Position numbers and translations under genes: made by a program
Source of the DNA: Dehalococcoidia bacterium
Lineage (GTDB): Bacteria; Chloroflexota; Dehalococcoidia; Lucifugimonadales; SHYT01
Length of the DNA stretch: 63,255 nucleotides
Direction of reading: 5' to 3'
Assembly (NCBI GenBank): GCA_009693045.1
Contig: SHXZ01000013.1
Location: forward strand, 1 to 63,255
The notes under the pieces: model-generated
The model's input: only the letters and a program-made list of their open reading frames with translations
Told to the model about the DNA's origin: nothing
The model's database searches: none
In this document: piece after piece, positions 8,296 to 19,148 of the stretch
Numbering within the stretch: position 1 is the first letter of the stretch
Layout: the number at the start of each line of letters is the position of its first letter

Positions 8296-8524
8296 TGGCG
8301 AGACAGCGCACAACGATAGCGGGGACGGCGCAGTGGCGCGCGGGCAGGGCCTTCCGGCGCGGCTGGGCTTCGGCTGGAAGGTCATTGCGGGACTTGCCGC
8401 GCTCACCGCCGTAGAGTTCGTCATCGCGGTGACGCTGAGGTGGAGCATCATGGCGCCTCTGCTCGTCGTCATCGCCCTCTACTTGATGCACTTCAGGCAG
8501 CTCTGGCAGAGGGAGGAGCACTAG
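8282..8524 (+). CDS. Cytochrome c oxidase subunit IV-like small membrane protein
   Basis: 80 residues with two predicted membrane helices (about 29-48 and 53-70) and a charged end, RQLWQREEH. The start overlaps the stop of subunit I by 14 nt and subunit III follows after 2 nt, so translation is likely coupled. Size, topology and position match the short subunit IV (CtaF/CyoD-like) proteins; the sequence itself is weakly diagnostic. Confidence 0.65.
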   Translation: MGGRNGETAHNDSGDGAVARGQGLPARLGFGWKVIAGLAALTAVEFVIAVTLRWSIMAPLLVVIALYLMHFRQLWQREEH

Positions 8525-8526
8525 CC

Positions 8527-9105
8527 ATGGCCATTGCTGCCCGTGAAGCCGCCCACGCCCACGTTGGCCACGACCGGCTCACGATCAACCGCATCGGCTT
8601 GTGGCTATTCCTTCTCTCGGAGACGTTCCTGTTCGGGGCGCTGCTCTCCAGCCGCTATTTCCTGCAGGGGTTCCACCGCCCCGACGAGGTGAACCAGGTC
8701 TTGGGCCTGGCGATCACGGTCGTGCTGCTAGCGAGCAGCCTGAGCGCCTACCGCGCCGAGACCGCAGCCGCCCACGGGGACATGGCGCGCTTCCGCCGCA
8801 ACATGCTGCTCACCATCGGGATGGGCGCGCTGTTCCTGGTGGGCGTCGGGATTGAGTGGGCGGAGGCGTTCCGCCACTTCCCGCCGCACACGGGCTACGG
8901 CTCCGTCTTCTTCACCATGACGGGCATCCACGCCGCGCACGTGCTGAGCGGCATCCTGCTGCTGGGGCTGGTGTACCGGCTGGGGCGCAGGCCGGGACGA
9001 TTTGGCCCCGACAACTACTGGGGCGTTGAGGGCGTGGTGAAGTACTGGCACTTCGTGGACGTGGCGTGGGTGTTCATCTACCCCACGCTGTACCTGGTGC
9101 GCTAG
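8527..9105 (+). CDS. Cytochrome c oxidase subunit III
   Basis: 192 residues with about five membrane helices. Conserved subunit III motifs include LWLFLLSETFLFGALLSSRY, TGIHAAHVLSGI and the terminal GVVKYWHFVDVAWVFIYPTLYLV. ATG 8527, two nt after the preceding stop, is chosen over an upstream in-frame GTG that would overlap the subunit IV gene. It stabilises the catalytic subunit in aa3-type oxidases. Confidence 0.88.
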   Translation: MAIAAREAAHAHVGHDRLTINRIGLWLFLLSETFLFGALLSSRYFLQGFHRPDEVNQVLGLAITVVLLASSLSAYRAETAAAHGDMARFRRNMLLTIGMGALFLVGVGIEWAEAFRHFPPHTGYGSVFFTMTGIHAAHVLSGILLLGLVYRLGRRPGRFGPDNYWGVEGVVKYWHFVDVAWVFIYPTLYLVR

Positions 9106-9401
9106 CAGGGCGTGGCCCCCTTTCGGCAGACACCGTGCCGGCACCCTCGTCTGCGCTCGGAACGGCGTCTGCACCCCATCTGCTCCGCTCAGGGCAGGCT
9201 CTTCACGCGGATGGACGATGCTGACCTTGAGTGGACGGGACACGCGGCCGGAATGCTGGACACATTCCCTTTCCAAGCGCCTGGACAGCGTTCTAGACGC
9301 TTGGATCCGTTCCAGGGCGTTCCTTGACCCACTCGCAAAGCATGTGCAAGAATCGCAGAAGGCATCGCGGCGTTGCCGACGCCTGGGCAAGGAGACCCCA
9401 C
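9106..9401. other. Intergenic, no gene seen
   Basis: 296 bp between the oxidase genes and the CvpA-like gene. It contains an imperfect inverted repeat with arms CCAAGCG (about 9274) and CGCTTGG (about 9298), possibly a weak terminator. No coding signal is seen. Confidence 0.4.
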
Positions 9402-10298
9402 GTGAACTGGCTTGACGTCCTCATCGTCATCACGCTCGTCCTGGCCGCGTTCTCAGGCTGGCGCACCGGCATCGTCCGGAGCGCCTTGATGCTGGCGGGC
9501 ATCGTGTTGGGCATCGTGCTCGGCGGACAGCTTGGCGGCCGCGTCGGCGAGGGGCTTGACCAGCTCGGCGCGCCGGGCGGCGCCCACCTGCTGGGCTTCG
9601 CGGTCGTGTTCATCTTTTGCGTCGTCGCCAGCTACGTCGTCGGCATCTTTGCCCGCAAGGTTATCAGCACCCTCACGCTGGCCTGGGTTGACAACCTGGG
9701 AGGCCTCGTCCTCGGGCTCGCCACCATCGCCCTGGGCTGGACAGCCCTCATCGTCGCCGCGGGCTCCACGCAGCTTCCCTGGGCAACCGACGTCGTCCAG
9801 TCATCTTCGGTCGCCTCGGCGCTCGCGAACCGCGGCTCCATCGTCCTCGCCATGCTCCCCGGCCAGTACCGCTCCGCCCTCGCCTGGGTCGGGGATGTCA
9901 AGCCGCCAACGGTCGCCGTCGCCAGCGCCACCGTAAGCCAGCCGTCGCCCGACAAGGTGACGGTGGAGACGCCCATTGGCGTCACCAACCCCAACCGCTT
10001 TGGCGGCGTGATCCAGCGCGTTCGGTACGAGTACTCCTGGCAGGACGGCGCCGCGTGGCGCACGATAGGTTCCAGCCAGCGCAAGACCGTCCCGCTGGAA
10101 GCGCAGATGCAGCATGACGTTCTGCTGTCCCTGGATCTGAAGGCTGACGCGGGCCCAGATGCGGCGGCGTTTATCGCCGCCGTCGCCAAGGGCCAGGCGC
10201 TCGCGGGCCGCGTCAAGGGCGCGGTCACCATCGCCTTTCCCTCCCAGGTCATTGAGCTGCCCTTCACCAAAGATCTGTCGTTCCAGAAGGGCCAATAG
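9402..10298 (+). CDS. CvpA-like membrane protein with C-terminal LEA14/WHy-like domain
   Basis: The start is GTG 9402, with AAGGAG 7 nt upstream, rather than ATG 9324. Residues 1-150 form four hydrophobic segments of the CvpA type (NWLDVLIVITLVLAAFSGWRTG). Residues 175-298 are soluble and start ATVSQPSPDKVTVETPIGVTNPN, with the NPN and alternating beta pattern of LEA14-like domains. CvpA proteins are linked to envelope homeostasis; the fused LEA-like domain may act in the periplasm. Function is inferred from family only. Confidence 0.75.
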   Translation: MNWLDVLIVITLVLAAFSGWRTGIVRSALMLAGIVLGIVLGGQLGGRVGEGLDQLGAPGGAHLLGFAVVFIFCVVASYVVGIFARKVISTLTLAWVDNLGGLVLGLATIALGWTALIVAAGSTQLPWATDVVQSSSVASALANRGSIVLAMLPGQYRSALAWVGDVKPPTVAVASATVSQPSPDKVTVETPIGVTNPNRFGGVIQRVRYEYSWQDGAAWRTIGSSQRKTVPLEAQMQHDVLLSLDLKADAGPDAAAFIAAVAKGQALAGRVKGAVTIAFPSQVIELPFTKDLSFQKGQ

Positions 10299-10407
10299 CA
10301 CGCGATTGACGGGTTTGCTATGATAGCTCCTGGTCCGGACACTCGCGCAAAGCCCGGCGATGGGGACTCCAGCGCGTGGCGGCGGACGCCACGCACGGAG
10401 AAACGTG

Positions 10408-10920
10408 ATGGGGATGCTCAACGCCACAGTGCTGGTGGTCAACCAGAACTATGAGCCGCTGAATATCTGCGGCGTGCGAAGGGCCGTGGTGCTGCTGGAC
10501 CGCGGCAAGGCGGAGCTGATCCTGAACGGCCGCGGCGAGCTTCGGACGCCGAGCACCACGGTGCCGATCCCGTCCGTCATCCGGCTGGTCCACATGGTGA
10601 AGCGCCCCTTCATGAAGCACCGCCTTGCCCGGCGCGAGGTCTTCATGCGCGACAACTACACGTGCCTCTACTGCGGCAAACAGTCACGAGACCTGACGAT
10701 TGACCACGTCGTGCCCCGCCATCGCAACGGCCCCCACACCTGGGACAACGTAGTCAGCGCCTGCATCCCCTGCAACCACCACAAAGCGGGCCTCACCCCC
10801 GCGGAAGCCGGCATGCGGCTGCTGAAGGAACCGCGAGCGCCGCGCGCCAACCCATACAGCCTCTTCCAGCACCGCACGCTGCTGGAGGAGTGGCGCCCCT
10901 TCCTGCCCTGGGCCGGCTAG
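10408..10920 (+). CDS. HNH endonuclease family protein
   Basis: 170 residues. The N-terminal part (VLVVNQNYEPLNI) is followed by an HNH fold with zinc pairs CLYC and CIPC, and catalytic signature DHVVPRHRNGPHTWDNVV. A GGAG site 7 nt upstream supports ATG 10408. These stand-alone HNH proteins are common in bacterial chromosomes and are not necessarily mobile; their substrate is unknown. An extended -10 element, TGCTATGAT (10316-10324), lies upstream. Confidence 0.88.
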   Translation: MGMLNATVLVVNQNYEPLNICGVRRAVVLLDRGKAELILNGRGELRTPSTTVPIPSVIRLVHMVKRPFMKHRLARREVFMRDNYTCLYCGKQSRDLTIDHVVPRHRNGPHTWDNVVSACIPCNHHKAGLTPAEAGMRLLKEPRAPRANPYSLFQHRTLLEEWRPFLPWAG

Positions 10921-11579
10921 CGTAGTGATTCCGGCGCTTTGTTGCTTCTCCCCTGCTGAGGTGGAGGAGGTTGCTCCCCACGCCACTTCTAGCAGTAACA
11001 GAACTCGGCTGCTACTTCCCCCTTTGAAAAATCCCGGACGATGGTTTGGGGATGTTCGCGATTGTTGCATGCTAGTGTCCTGTGTTAGAAGTGCGCTGAA
11101 GAACTCGAGGTGGTCCGAGCGCTGCCTCGGTGGTTCGACAGGCTCACCACGAACGGATGCAAGCCCTATCCCGTTCGCCCTGAGCCTGTCGAAGGGCAAG
11201 GTCTTAATATACGGCGGTTTTGTGACTCAGGACACTAGTAGAGCCTGGTTTGTCTTCGAGTTGATGGCCATGCCGTTGGGACGACAGTCAATGCCAATGG
11301 GGGAAGGTGCGAGTGAAGGGCCGGTAGCCTGCTCAAGCATAGGAGACACCTGCGAGGGCAACACTGTGGGTGTGTCTACCTTCGCGGGATGTCCTCGCAC
11401 CATGACCACTTGCCGATGTTTTCGGCTGAGCAGTAGGTGACCAACTTCATCTGGTGAGCGTAGGGCACATCCCAGGTTGTGTCGTTCGCCGCCAGCGCCT
11501 GCTGTGAGCCGAACCCAGTCCTCAACGCCGAGGACAGCTAGCTATCCCAGCGGGAAGGGTAAAGGCGAGGGAAGAATAA
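10921..11579. other. Gene-free region with repeat element
   Basis: About 660 bp between the HNH gene and tRNA-Pro. It holds the inverted-repeat element at 11072-11238 and otherwise no supported gene. A short minus-strand frame at 11227-11409 was considered and rejected. Confidence 0.5.
11072..11238. mobile_element. MITE-like element with terminal inverted repeats
   Basis: The 11-bp perfect terminal repeats CTAGTGTCCTG and CAGGACACTAG bound 167 bp. The match extends to 16 of 19 positions. The ends carry TA, as in IS630/Tc1-type elements. The interior has no transposase but contains two family-C dispersed repeats (around 11127 and 11172). It is probably a non-autonomous element. Confidence 0.55.
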
Positions 11580-11651
11580 TCGGGGCGGGAGGATTTGAAC
11601 CTCCGACCTCACGGACCCGAACCGTGCGCGCTACCACTGCGCTACGCCCCG
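11580..11651 (-). tRNA. tRNA-Pro(CGG)
   Basis: On the minus strand the acceptor CGGGGCG/CGCCCCG, D-arm GCGC/GCGC, anticodon stem CACGG/CCGTG with loop TTCGGGT, and T-arm GGAGG/CCTCC all pair. The anticodon is CGG. CCA is not encoded. Confidence 0.92.
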
Positions 11652-11889
11652 ACGAAGCAGACGGGAAACAAGAATGCCGTGGAGCAAGAGTCGTGGGGCA
11701 CCGCATCAAGCTCGGGTGGTAGCCCCACAATCGTTCTCTAGGGAGGCGCCCCCAAAAGGCCGCTCTTCCAGGGGAATCGCGATTGTTCGCGACGCATAAA
11801 ACTGGTAAACTCGTGCCATTCTATCCGAGAACACTGCCGCCCCGCAAGCGACCCCGCGCTTGCCATCCTCGTCCGGAGTGACACGCCGC

Positions 11890-12699
11890 ATGATGCGCAA
11901 GAATCCGCTTAAGGCCAAGCTCCGCAACGGTGAGGCTATTGTCGGGCTGTTCATCAACCTTCCCTCACCCGCTCTGGTGGAGATGACGGGACTCATGGGC
12001 TACGACTACGTCATCATTGACGGTGAGCACGGCATTGCGGACCTGGAGTCGTGCGAACACATGGTCCGCGCGGCGGAAGCGGTGGGAATCACGCCGCTTG
12101 TCCGCATCGCGGAGAACGACCCACAGAACATCCTGCGGTACCTGGACGCCGGCGCCATGGGCGTGCAGATCCCAATGGTCAACTCCAAGGCTGACGCCGA
12201 GGCGGTCGTGCGCTCGGTGTTCTACCCGCCGAAGGGGCGCAGGGGGCTTGCAGGGGTCCGGGCTTCCCGCTACGGGATCGGCATGTCAATGCCCCAGTAC
12301 GTGGGAATGGCCAACGAGGAACTCCTAGCCATTGTGCAGATTGAGACGACCCAGGCGGTCGCCAACGCAAAGGAGATCTGCGCGGTTGATGGCGTGGACA
12401 TCATCTTCATCGGGCCATCCGACCTAAGCTCCTCCATGGGCCTGGCCGGCCAGCCCACCCACCCTGACGTGCTAAGAAGCATTGAGGCGGTGGGGAAGGT
12501 TGCCCAGGCCGCCGGTAAGGCGGCGGGCACCATCGCCCGCGACGCGGAAGCTTATGAGCACTGGCGCGCAGCCGGGTTCCAATACCTGGCCACCGGCGTG
12601 ACCAACCTGGTGCAGAGCGCCGGCGTCTCGCTGCTTGCCTCGGTCCACGAGCGCGAAGCCCGCATTTCCTCCCGGTCCGCGGGTGTCCGGAGGAGCTAG
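11890..12699 (+). CDS. HpcH/HpaI-family class II aldolase
   Basis: 269 residues. Family landmarks are VGLFINLPSPALVE, the catalytic/metal segment YDYVIIDGEHG, VRIAENDPQNILRYLDAGAMGVQIPMV, VQIETTQAV and DIIFIGPSDLSSSMG. These enzymes cleave or form 2-keto-3-deoxy sugar acids or related hydroxy-oxo acids with a divalent metal. The next gene is a beta-hydroxyacid dehydrogenase 2 nt downstream. The pair recalls glucarate catabolism (aldolase then tartronate-semialdehyde reductase), but the true substrates are unknown. Confidence 0.85.
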   Translation: MMRKNPLKAKLRNGEAIVGLFINLPSPALVEMTGLMGYDYVIIDGEHGIADLESCEHMVRAAEAVGITPLVRIAENDPQNILRYLDAGAMGVQIPMVNSKADAEAVVRSVFYPPKGRRGLAGVRASRYGIGMSMPQYVGMANEELLAIVQIETTQAVANAKEICAVDGVDIIFIGPSDLSSSMGLAGQPTHPDVLRSIEAVGKVAQAAGKAAGTIARDAEAYEHWRAAGFQYLATGVTNLVQSAGVSLLASVHEREARISSRSAGVRRS

Positions 12700-12701
12700 C
12701 C

Positions 12702-13619
12702 ATGCCTGAAAAGCTGCGCGTTGGGTTCATCGGCCTGGGGCTTATGGGACGTCCCATGAGCCTAAACCTGCTCAAGGCAGGCTTCCCGCTGATCGTCTGG
12801 AACCGGACGCAGAGCAAGGCCGACTCCGTCGTGAAGGCGGGCGCGATGTTGGGCCGCTCGCCCGCCAACGTGGCCACCCGCAGCGACGTGGTGATCACGA
12901 TGGTGTCCGACTCGCCGGACGTGGAGCAGGTCGTGCTCGGCTCCGGCGGCGTGCCAACCGGCGTTATTGACGGCGCGCAGCGTGGAAGCGTCGTGGTGGA
13001 CATGAGCACCATCTCGCCCGCGGTCACGCGGTCCATCGCGCAGCGGCTCGCCGAGAAGGGCGTCGCCATGCTGGACGCGCCGGTGAGCGGCGGGACCGTG
13101 GGCGCACAGAACGCGACGCTCTCCATCATGGTCGGCGGCGACCCTGAGGTCCTTCAGCGCTGCATGCCCGTCTTCCAGGCGCTGGGCCAGCGCGTCACCC
13201 ACTGCGGGCCTAACGGCATGGGCCAGGTCACCAAGCTGGTGAACCAGATAATCGTCACGGGCACGCTCTCCGCCGTGTGCGAGGGGCTACTCTTCGGCGC
13301 CAAGGCCGGCGCGGACCTCCAGGCCGTGCAGCGCGCTGTGAGCGGCGGCGCGGCCAACTCGTGGCAGCTTGAGAACCTGGGGCCGCGCATCCTCAGCGGC
13401 GACTTCGCGCCGGGGTTCATGGTCAAGCTGCTGCAAAAGGACCTCCGCCTGGTGGACGAGGCCGCCACCGAGATGGGCCTGCCGCTGTTCACGACGCTCA
13501 TCGCCCAACAGGTGCTGCGCGTCGCCGCGAACCTGGGTCTGAGCGACGAGGGCACCCAGGCCTACATCAAGGCGCTGGAGGCCATGGCGGGCGTGCAAGC
13601 GCGGACGCCTAGCTCGTAA
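12702..13619 (+). CDS. Beta-hydroxyacid dehydrogenase (3-hydroxyisobutyrate / tartronate semialdehyde reductase type)
   Basis: 305 residues. The Rossmann motif GFIGLGLMGRPM and cofactor-selecting WNRT (Arg favours NADP) are at the N-terminus. DAPVSGGTVGA and the catalytic lysine segment KLVNQIIV follow. A GGAGG site precedes the ATG. The family reduces or oxidises small 3-hydroxy acids. Coupling to the preceding aldolase (stop and start 2 nt apart) suggests it reduces the aldehyde product, as GarR does in glucarate degradation. Confidence 0.88.
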   Translation: MPEKLRVGFIGLGLMGRPMSLNLLKAGFPLIVWNRTQSKADSVVKAGAMLGRSPANVATRSDVVITMVSDSPDVEQVVLGSGGVPTGVIDGAQRGSVVVDMSTISPAVTRSIAQRLAEKGVAMLDAPVSGGTVGAQNATLSIMVGGDPEVLQRCMPVFQALGQRVTHCGPNGMGQVTKLVNQIIVTGTLSAVCEGLLFGAKAGADLQAVQRAVSGGAANSWQLENLGPRILSGDFAPGFMVKLLQKDLRLVDEAATEMGLPLFTTLIAQQVLRVAANLGLSDEGTQAYIKALEAMAGVQARTPSS

Positions 13620-14338
13620 GGAACACCACCATACGACGTCCACCACAGTTGATCGCTTTGTTTTCTGTTTGTTCGCCAGCTTGGGCCGGATTTATTTTTC
13701 TGGCGATACCAGACCTGTATAGCGGGCCATGACGGGACTGGTTCGTTTTCGTGAGGTCCCCAGAATGGCCTGTTTTAGACACCCCCCGGTGTGAGGTACC
13801 AGCCCCTCGGACCGAAGCATTTCATCGCACGGACTGTTGCACGTGATGGCACGTGGGGAAATTCCTCGCTCCGCTCGGAATGACAGGGGACGCTCGGCAT
13901 GACAGAAGGCGCGCGGAGTGGCAAAGGCCCGAGGCACGCCGTCGGCTCCTGGGCTGGCGACTTTAGCGGGAAGTTGGCGGGTGCGCTCTGAGCGGCCATG
14001 ACTCTACATTACCGCTGAAGAGGTGCTTGGGGTAAGAGGCGGATGGCAGAAGGCCACTTCCTGACCAAAAAATTAGTGCAATCTGTGAAATCTGGGAGAC
14101 ATCGCTCGTCTGGCAACCGATTTGTTGGGACGGGTTCAGGTCTTGTTGACCTGACGGGGTGCCGGAGGGGGCGGTTGCGCACCGGGCGGCCGCCGAAGCG
14201 CCGCGCCCAGGGTCTTGAAGGGGGAATCGTGACGTCGGGGATGTTCCTTGCTTTTGCGCTGGCGCTTGTGCCCGCCGCCCTCGCAGCCGCGCTTTCCGGC
14301 GAGGCGGCGGCGCGGTACGCCAAGGTGTTTCAGCGCGC
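13620..14338. other. Intergenic region with degraded repeats
   Basis: About 720 bp. It includes a fragment of the CTCGGAATGACA-type dispersed repeat around 13853-13905. A plus-strand frame covering 14230-14352 encodes a hydrophobic Ala-rich stretch that could be the upstream, frameshifted part of the next small gene. Otherwise nothing is recognised. Confidence 0.4.
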
Positions 14339-14620
14339 GTGTTCGCGGCGGTGATGACCCGGCAGAAGCAAGGCACGTTTGACCTGGCCTCGGTAGACGT
14401 GGAGCGGTGCCGGTTTGAGATGACCTTCGCCAACTGCGCGGAGTGCTCGGGCCTTGAGGCGGCGCACCCTATGTGCCTCTTCCACGCGGGGCTATTCGCG
14501 GGCATCCTGGGCGCGCTGCTGGACCGCGACTTGGACGCGGTTGAGACGGAGTGCCGGGCCAGCGGCGGCAAATTGGTGGACGGGGCGCGGCAGGGGATCG
14601 TGGCCTCCCTCGCACGTTGA
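14339..14620 (+). CDS. Small Cys-rich protein, V4R-like C-terminal part
   Basis: 93 residues with CAECSGLEAAHPMCLFHAGL, then ILGALLDRDLDAVETECRASGG. The pattern of paired cysteines, FHAGLFAG and a final E-x-x-C resembles the C-terminal half of V4R/4-vinyl-reductase small-molecule-binding domains. Such domains are normally longer, and the preceding frame (to 14352) may carry the missing part with a frameshift near 14340. Start and integrity are uncertain. Confidence 0.4.
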   Translation: MFAAVMTRQKQGTFDLASVDVERCRFEMTFANCAECSGLEAAHPMCLFHAGLFAGILGALLDRDLDAVETECRASGGKLVDGARQGIVASLAR

Positions 14621-14780
14621 CGGGTAGAAGGCAGGGCAAGGTGCCCGTATGGGCCGGGCGATCGTCCGCCCATGCGGACACCTTGTGGACGAGTCGCCAG
14701 CTAGTTCGTGATGGTCTCGCCCTTCTCGAAGTGGTCAAGGTACGTCTTCACCGTCGCCCCTCCGCCCATCCACGCCGCCC

Positions 14781-14809
14781 TTGACACCTTCCTGGCGCGT
14801 TGCTATGCT
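14781..14809 (+). promoter_or_regulatory. groES-groEL promoter
   Basis: TTGACA (14781-14786), a 17-bp spacer and TATGCT (14804-14809) form a near-perfect housekeeping promoter. The CIRCE operator starts 5 nt after the -10 box, over the expected transcription start. Confidence 0.85.
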
Positions 14810-14814
14810 CCCTG

Positions 14815-14841
14815 TTAGCAATTGCACCCCACGACTGCTAA
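14815..14841. promoter_or_regulatory. CIRCE operator (HrcA site)
   Basis: TTAGCAATT-N9-GACTGCTAA matches the consensus TTAGCACTC-N9-GAGTGCTAA with exact 9-nt spacing and perfect outer arms. It sits between the promoter and groES. The repressor gene hrcA is in this window (21954-22997). The expected effect is repression at normal temperature and release under heat stress. Confidence 0.9.
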
Positions 14842-14878
14842 CGCTGGCCAACGCTGGCGTCCACTGAGGAGGAAGAAC

Positions 14879-16860
<1,982 letters not shown>

Positions 16861-16893
16861 CCCGCGCATCCAGCCCGCGTCCACAAACACGAC

Positions 16894-16920
16894 AGCGGCC
16901 CGCCTTAAAGGCGGGCCGCT
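16894..16920 (+). terminator. Terminator after groEL
   Basis: A 13-bp stem (AGCGGCCCGCCTT with its complement) and a tiny loop, 34 nt after the groEL stop. The following T-tract is poor. Confidence 0.65.
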
Positions 16921-17754
16921 ACTTCTAACCTAATCTCGTTGGCAATCATCCGATCAGGGCACTCCTAGTCATCCGGTACGCGGAGGTGACAACCAGTAAA
17001 CCAAAAGTGCTGTTGTTATCGCGGTACCGAGGTTGGTCGCTAGCAATCTTAACTCTCGGTCGCCAGAACCCGCAAACGCCAACCAATACAGAAATGCTAC
17101 AAGACAGACAAGTGGCAAAGATATCAATAACCGAAATACCATTCAGCATCGCTCTCGCGCTAGCCGCTTCTCGCCAAGAGCGCACTGATGCTTCTAACCA
17201 GAGGTGTGTTCTTCGGCCACTTGCTCTGACGAGCAACTTCCTCAGCGATCTCTCTCCCCTTCTTCGTAAGCACGCACTGTTCGCCACTGTGATCCAAGAG
17301 ATGCTCACCATGAAGGAACGCGAGCTCGTTACGGAATTCCTATCCCGATGCGTGTTCCATCCCCATTTTCACCAATTTCACATTCACTTGGCGGAGTACC
17401 TCGCTTTGAGGTACTTGCCCAATTTCAGCATGGAAGAGGACCTTCAAAATCAGCCTGGATAGCAAGCGTCTGAGCATCACCCGCGTTGGATTCACAGCCC
17501 CGTTTACCATTGCGCTCACTCCCCCTTGGCATAGTATTCTGGACTAGGACTCTCCGCTTCACGAAAAAGCCCGCCCCCGATTCCAGAGAACCAAGGCGGG
17601 CCGGTGGCGGACACTACCACCACAAACAGAGTGCTTGCCGCCTACAAAGAATGTCAAGCGGAAAATGTACAACTTTCCAATCAGTTCAGCACAGCTTGCG
17701 TATAAAAACCCATAAGCTTTATGAGACAACAGCATGATTTAGCCCGCTGTGCCT
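16921..17754. other. AT-richer region without intact genes
   Basis: About 830 bp, visibly lower in GC than the neighbours. Apart from a possible broken minus-strand gene (17160-17477), nothing is recognised. The composition and decay suggest an old foreign or abandoned segment. Confidence 0.45.
17160..17477 (-). pseudogene. Possible small gene with in-frame TAG
   Basis: From ATG 17477 a single frame runs 105 codons to a TAG at 17160, interrupted by one TAG at 17340-17342 (codon 46). Both halves look protein-like: RRLLSRLILKVLFHAEIGQV, then ELAFLHGEHLLDHSGEQCV and KKGREIAEEVARQSKW. No family is recognised. It could also be chance. Confidence 0.3.
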
Positions 17755-17921
17755 CTATATACTGAGACGGTTCGTCGTAGACGTCGCATACCAAAACGAA
17801 TTCCCGCACACCACGGTCAACCACTCCTGGTCGTGGAACTCCTCGCGCAGCGCCAGCCCCGTTGCCTCCAGCGCCGCCACCACCTCGCCGCGCCACTCCT
17901 CCAGCAGCCCGGAACCAACCT
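17755..17921 (-). pseudogene. Duplicated 3' fragment of prmA
   Basis: Reads VGSGLLEEWRGEVVAALEAT, then LALREEFHDQEWLTVVC, ending at TAG 17755. It closely matches the last 45 or so residues of PrmA (19141-20049), which read VGSGLLEERRDEVVAALEGA and LALRAEFHDEEWVTVVC. A stop lies immediately before the homologous part, so only this tail remains. It sits directly downstream of rnd, whose other side is flanked by intact prmA. Confidence 0.8.
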
Positions 17922-17972
17922 AGATTAGCGCAGCACTTGAACCTGCGCGGACACAGTCCTTTACCGCTCATC

Positions 17973-19148
17973 TCATCCCTCAGCCAGCACCGCTCGCAAC
18001 GATTCCTCAAACTCTTGGCGCTGCCAGACTCGCACCTCAGGCGCGGCCAACTCCGCGCCAGGTTCACGAGCAAGCTGTTGCAGGCTGGCCATGGGCCACA
18101 AGAGCGATGGGTCCATAGACAGGCGCTCCCCCAGCGCGGACCGCCACGCCTTCAGCTTTTGCGAGCGGACCATCTGCTGCTGGGTGTGCCTCTCCTCTCG
18201 CGGCCGAGACGCAGGTGGCTTGTGAAACGGCGGAGCGCTCATCCCCTCCCTGATCGCCTCCTGCAGCGAGTGGCCGAGTCGTTGCAGGACCGCGGGACTC
18301 AGGCCGGGCGTCTCGGCCAGCGTGGCCTCCGGCCTGGCGGCGAGCAAGACGAGCGTGGCATCCCCCAGGACGTGGAAGGGCGGCCGGCCCCGGCGCAGCG
18401 CTTCCCGCTCCCGAAAAGCATGCAGGGCGCGCAAGACGGCCAGCCCACGAGGGTTCAAGTCACGGCTTCCTTTGACGCTAAGGAATGCCGTCGTGGGATC
18501 GGGGGGCTCGTAGCGGACTCCCTCAAGGCGCGCGCACTCCTCGGCAACCCAACCCGTGCGACCCAACAGCCGCAACCGCTCTTCCAACCGGTCACGAATG
18601 GCGAGCAGATAGCGAACGTCAGAGGCCGCATACTCCAGCGCCTCGCTGCTCAACGGCCTGCGGCCCCAGTCCGCGCGCTGAAGGCGTTTCTCTTTGTTCA
18701 GCTTCACACCGAGCAACGCTTCAGCAAGCGACGCGAGTCCCAACTGGGTCATCCCTGCGAACCGCGCCGCAATGTTGGTGTCATAGAGGTTCGTCATCCG
18801 TGAACCCCAGGCCCTGTCCAGGCTCCGCACGTCGTAATCAGCGCCATGCAACACCTTCTGGACCGCCGAGCTTGCCAGCATCTCCTTCAGCGGCGCAACC
18901 TCGCCAATGGCAATCGGATCAATGATCACCACCGCGCGGCTTGTCGCCACTTGCACCAGGCAAAGCTGCTCCGGATAGCGGAAAAAGCTGTTAGACTCCG
19001 TGTCCAAAGCGATGGCGGATTCAAGGCGCATGGCTTGCACGGCGGCGGCAAGCCGATCGCCAGAGGTAATGGTCTCCACCGGAAGAAGCGTCTGTTGGGT
19101 CATAGACAGCGGCTCAATCGCTCTGATGGTTGATCCGTTACTACTCAT
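17973..19148 (-). CDS. rnd: Ribonuclease D family 3'-5' exonuclease with HRDC domain
   Basis: DEDDy exonuclease motifs are present in order: ALDTES (I), LHGADYDVRSL (II) and YAASDVRYLL (III with catalytic Tyr). From about residue 230 an HRDC-type domain follows (NPRGLAVLRALHAFREREA) and then a variable tail. RNase D trims the 3' ends of stable RNAs. ATG 19148 overlaps the prmA stop (ATGAGTAG), suggesting coupled translation. ATG 19103 (MTQQTLLPVE) is an alternative, as neither has a strong ribosome site. Confidence 0.87.
   Translation of the reverse strand: MSSNGSTIRAIEPLSMTQQTLLPVETITSGDRLAAAVQAMRLESAIALDTESNSFFRYPEQLCLVQVATSRAVVIIDPIAIGEVAPLKEMLASSAVQKVLHGADYDVRSLDRAWGSRMTNLYDTNIAARFAGMTQLGLASLAEALLGVKLNKEKRLQRADWGRRPLSSEALEYAASDVRYLLAIRDRLEERLRLLGRTGWVAEECARLEGVRYEPPDPTTAFLSVKGSRDLNPRGLAVLRALHAFREREALRRGRPPFHVLGDATLVLLAARPEATLAETPGLSPAVLQRLGHSLQEAIREGMSAPPFHKPPASRPREERHTQQQMVRSQKLKAWRSALGERLSMDPSLLWPMASLQQLAREPGAELAAPEVRVWQRQEFEESLRAVLAEG

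Noticed and set aside
11227-11409. Minus-strand 60-residue frame resembling part of a beta-propeller
   Set aside because: Too short, with no ribosome site, and it partly overlaps the repeat element. The resemblance is only a short phrase.
16986-17462. Plus-strand 158-residue frame in the AT-rich region
   Set aside because: No recognisable motif or good ribosome site. The opposite strand reads more protein-like, though it is itself broken.
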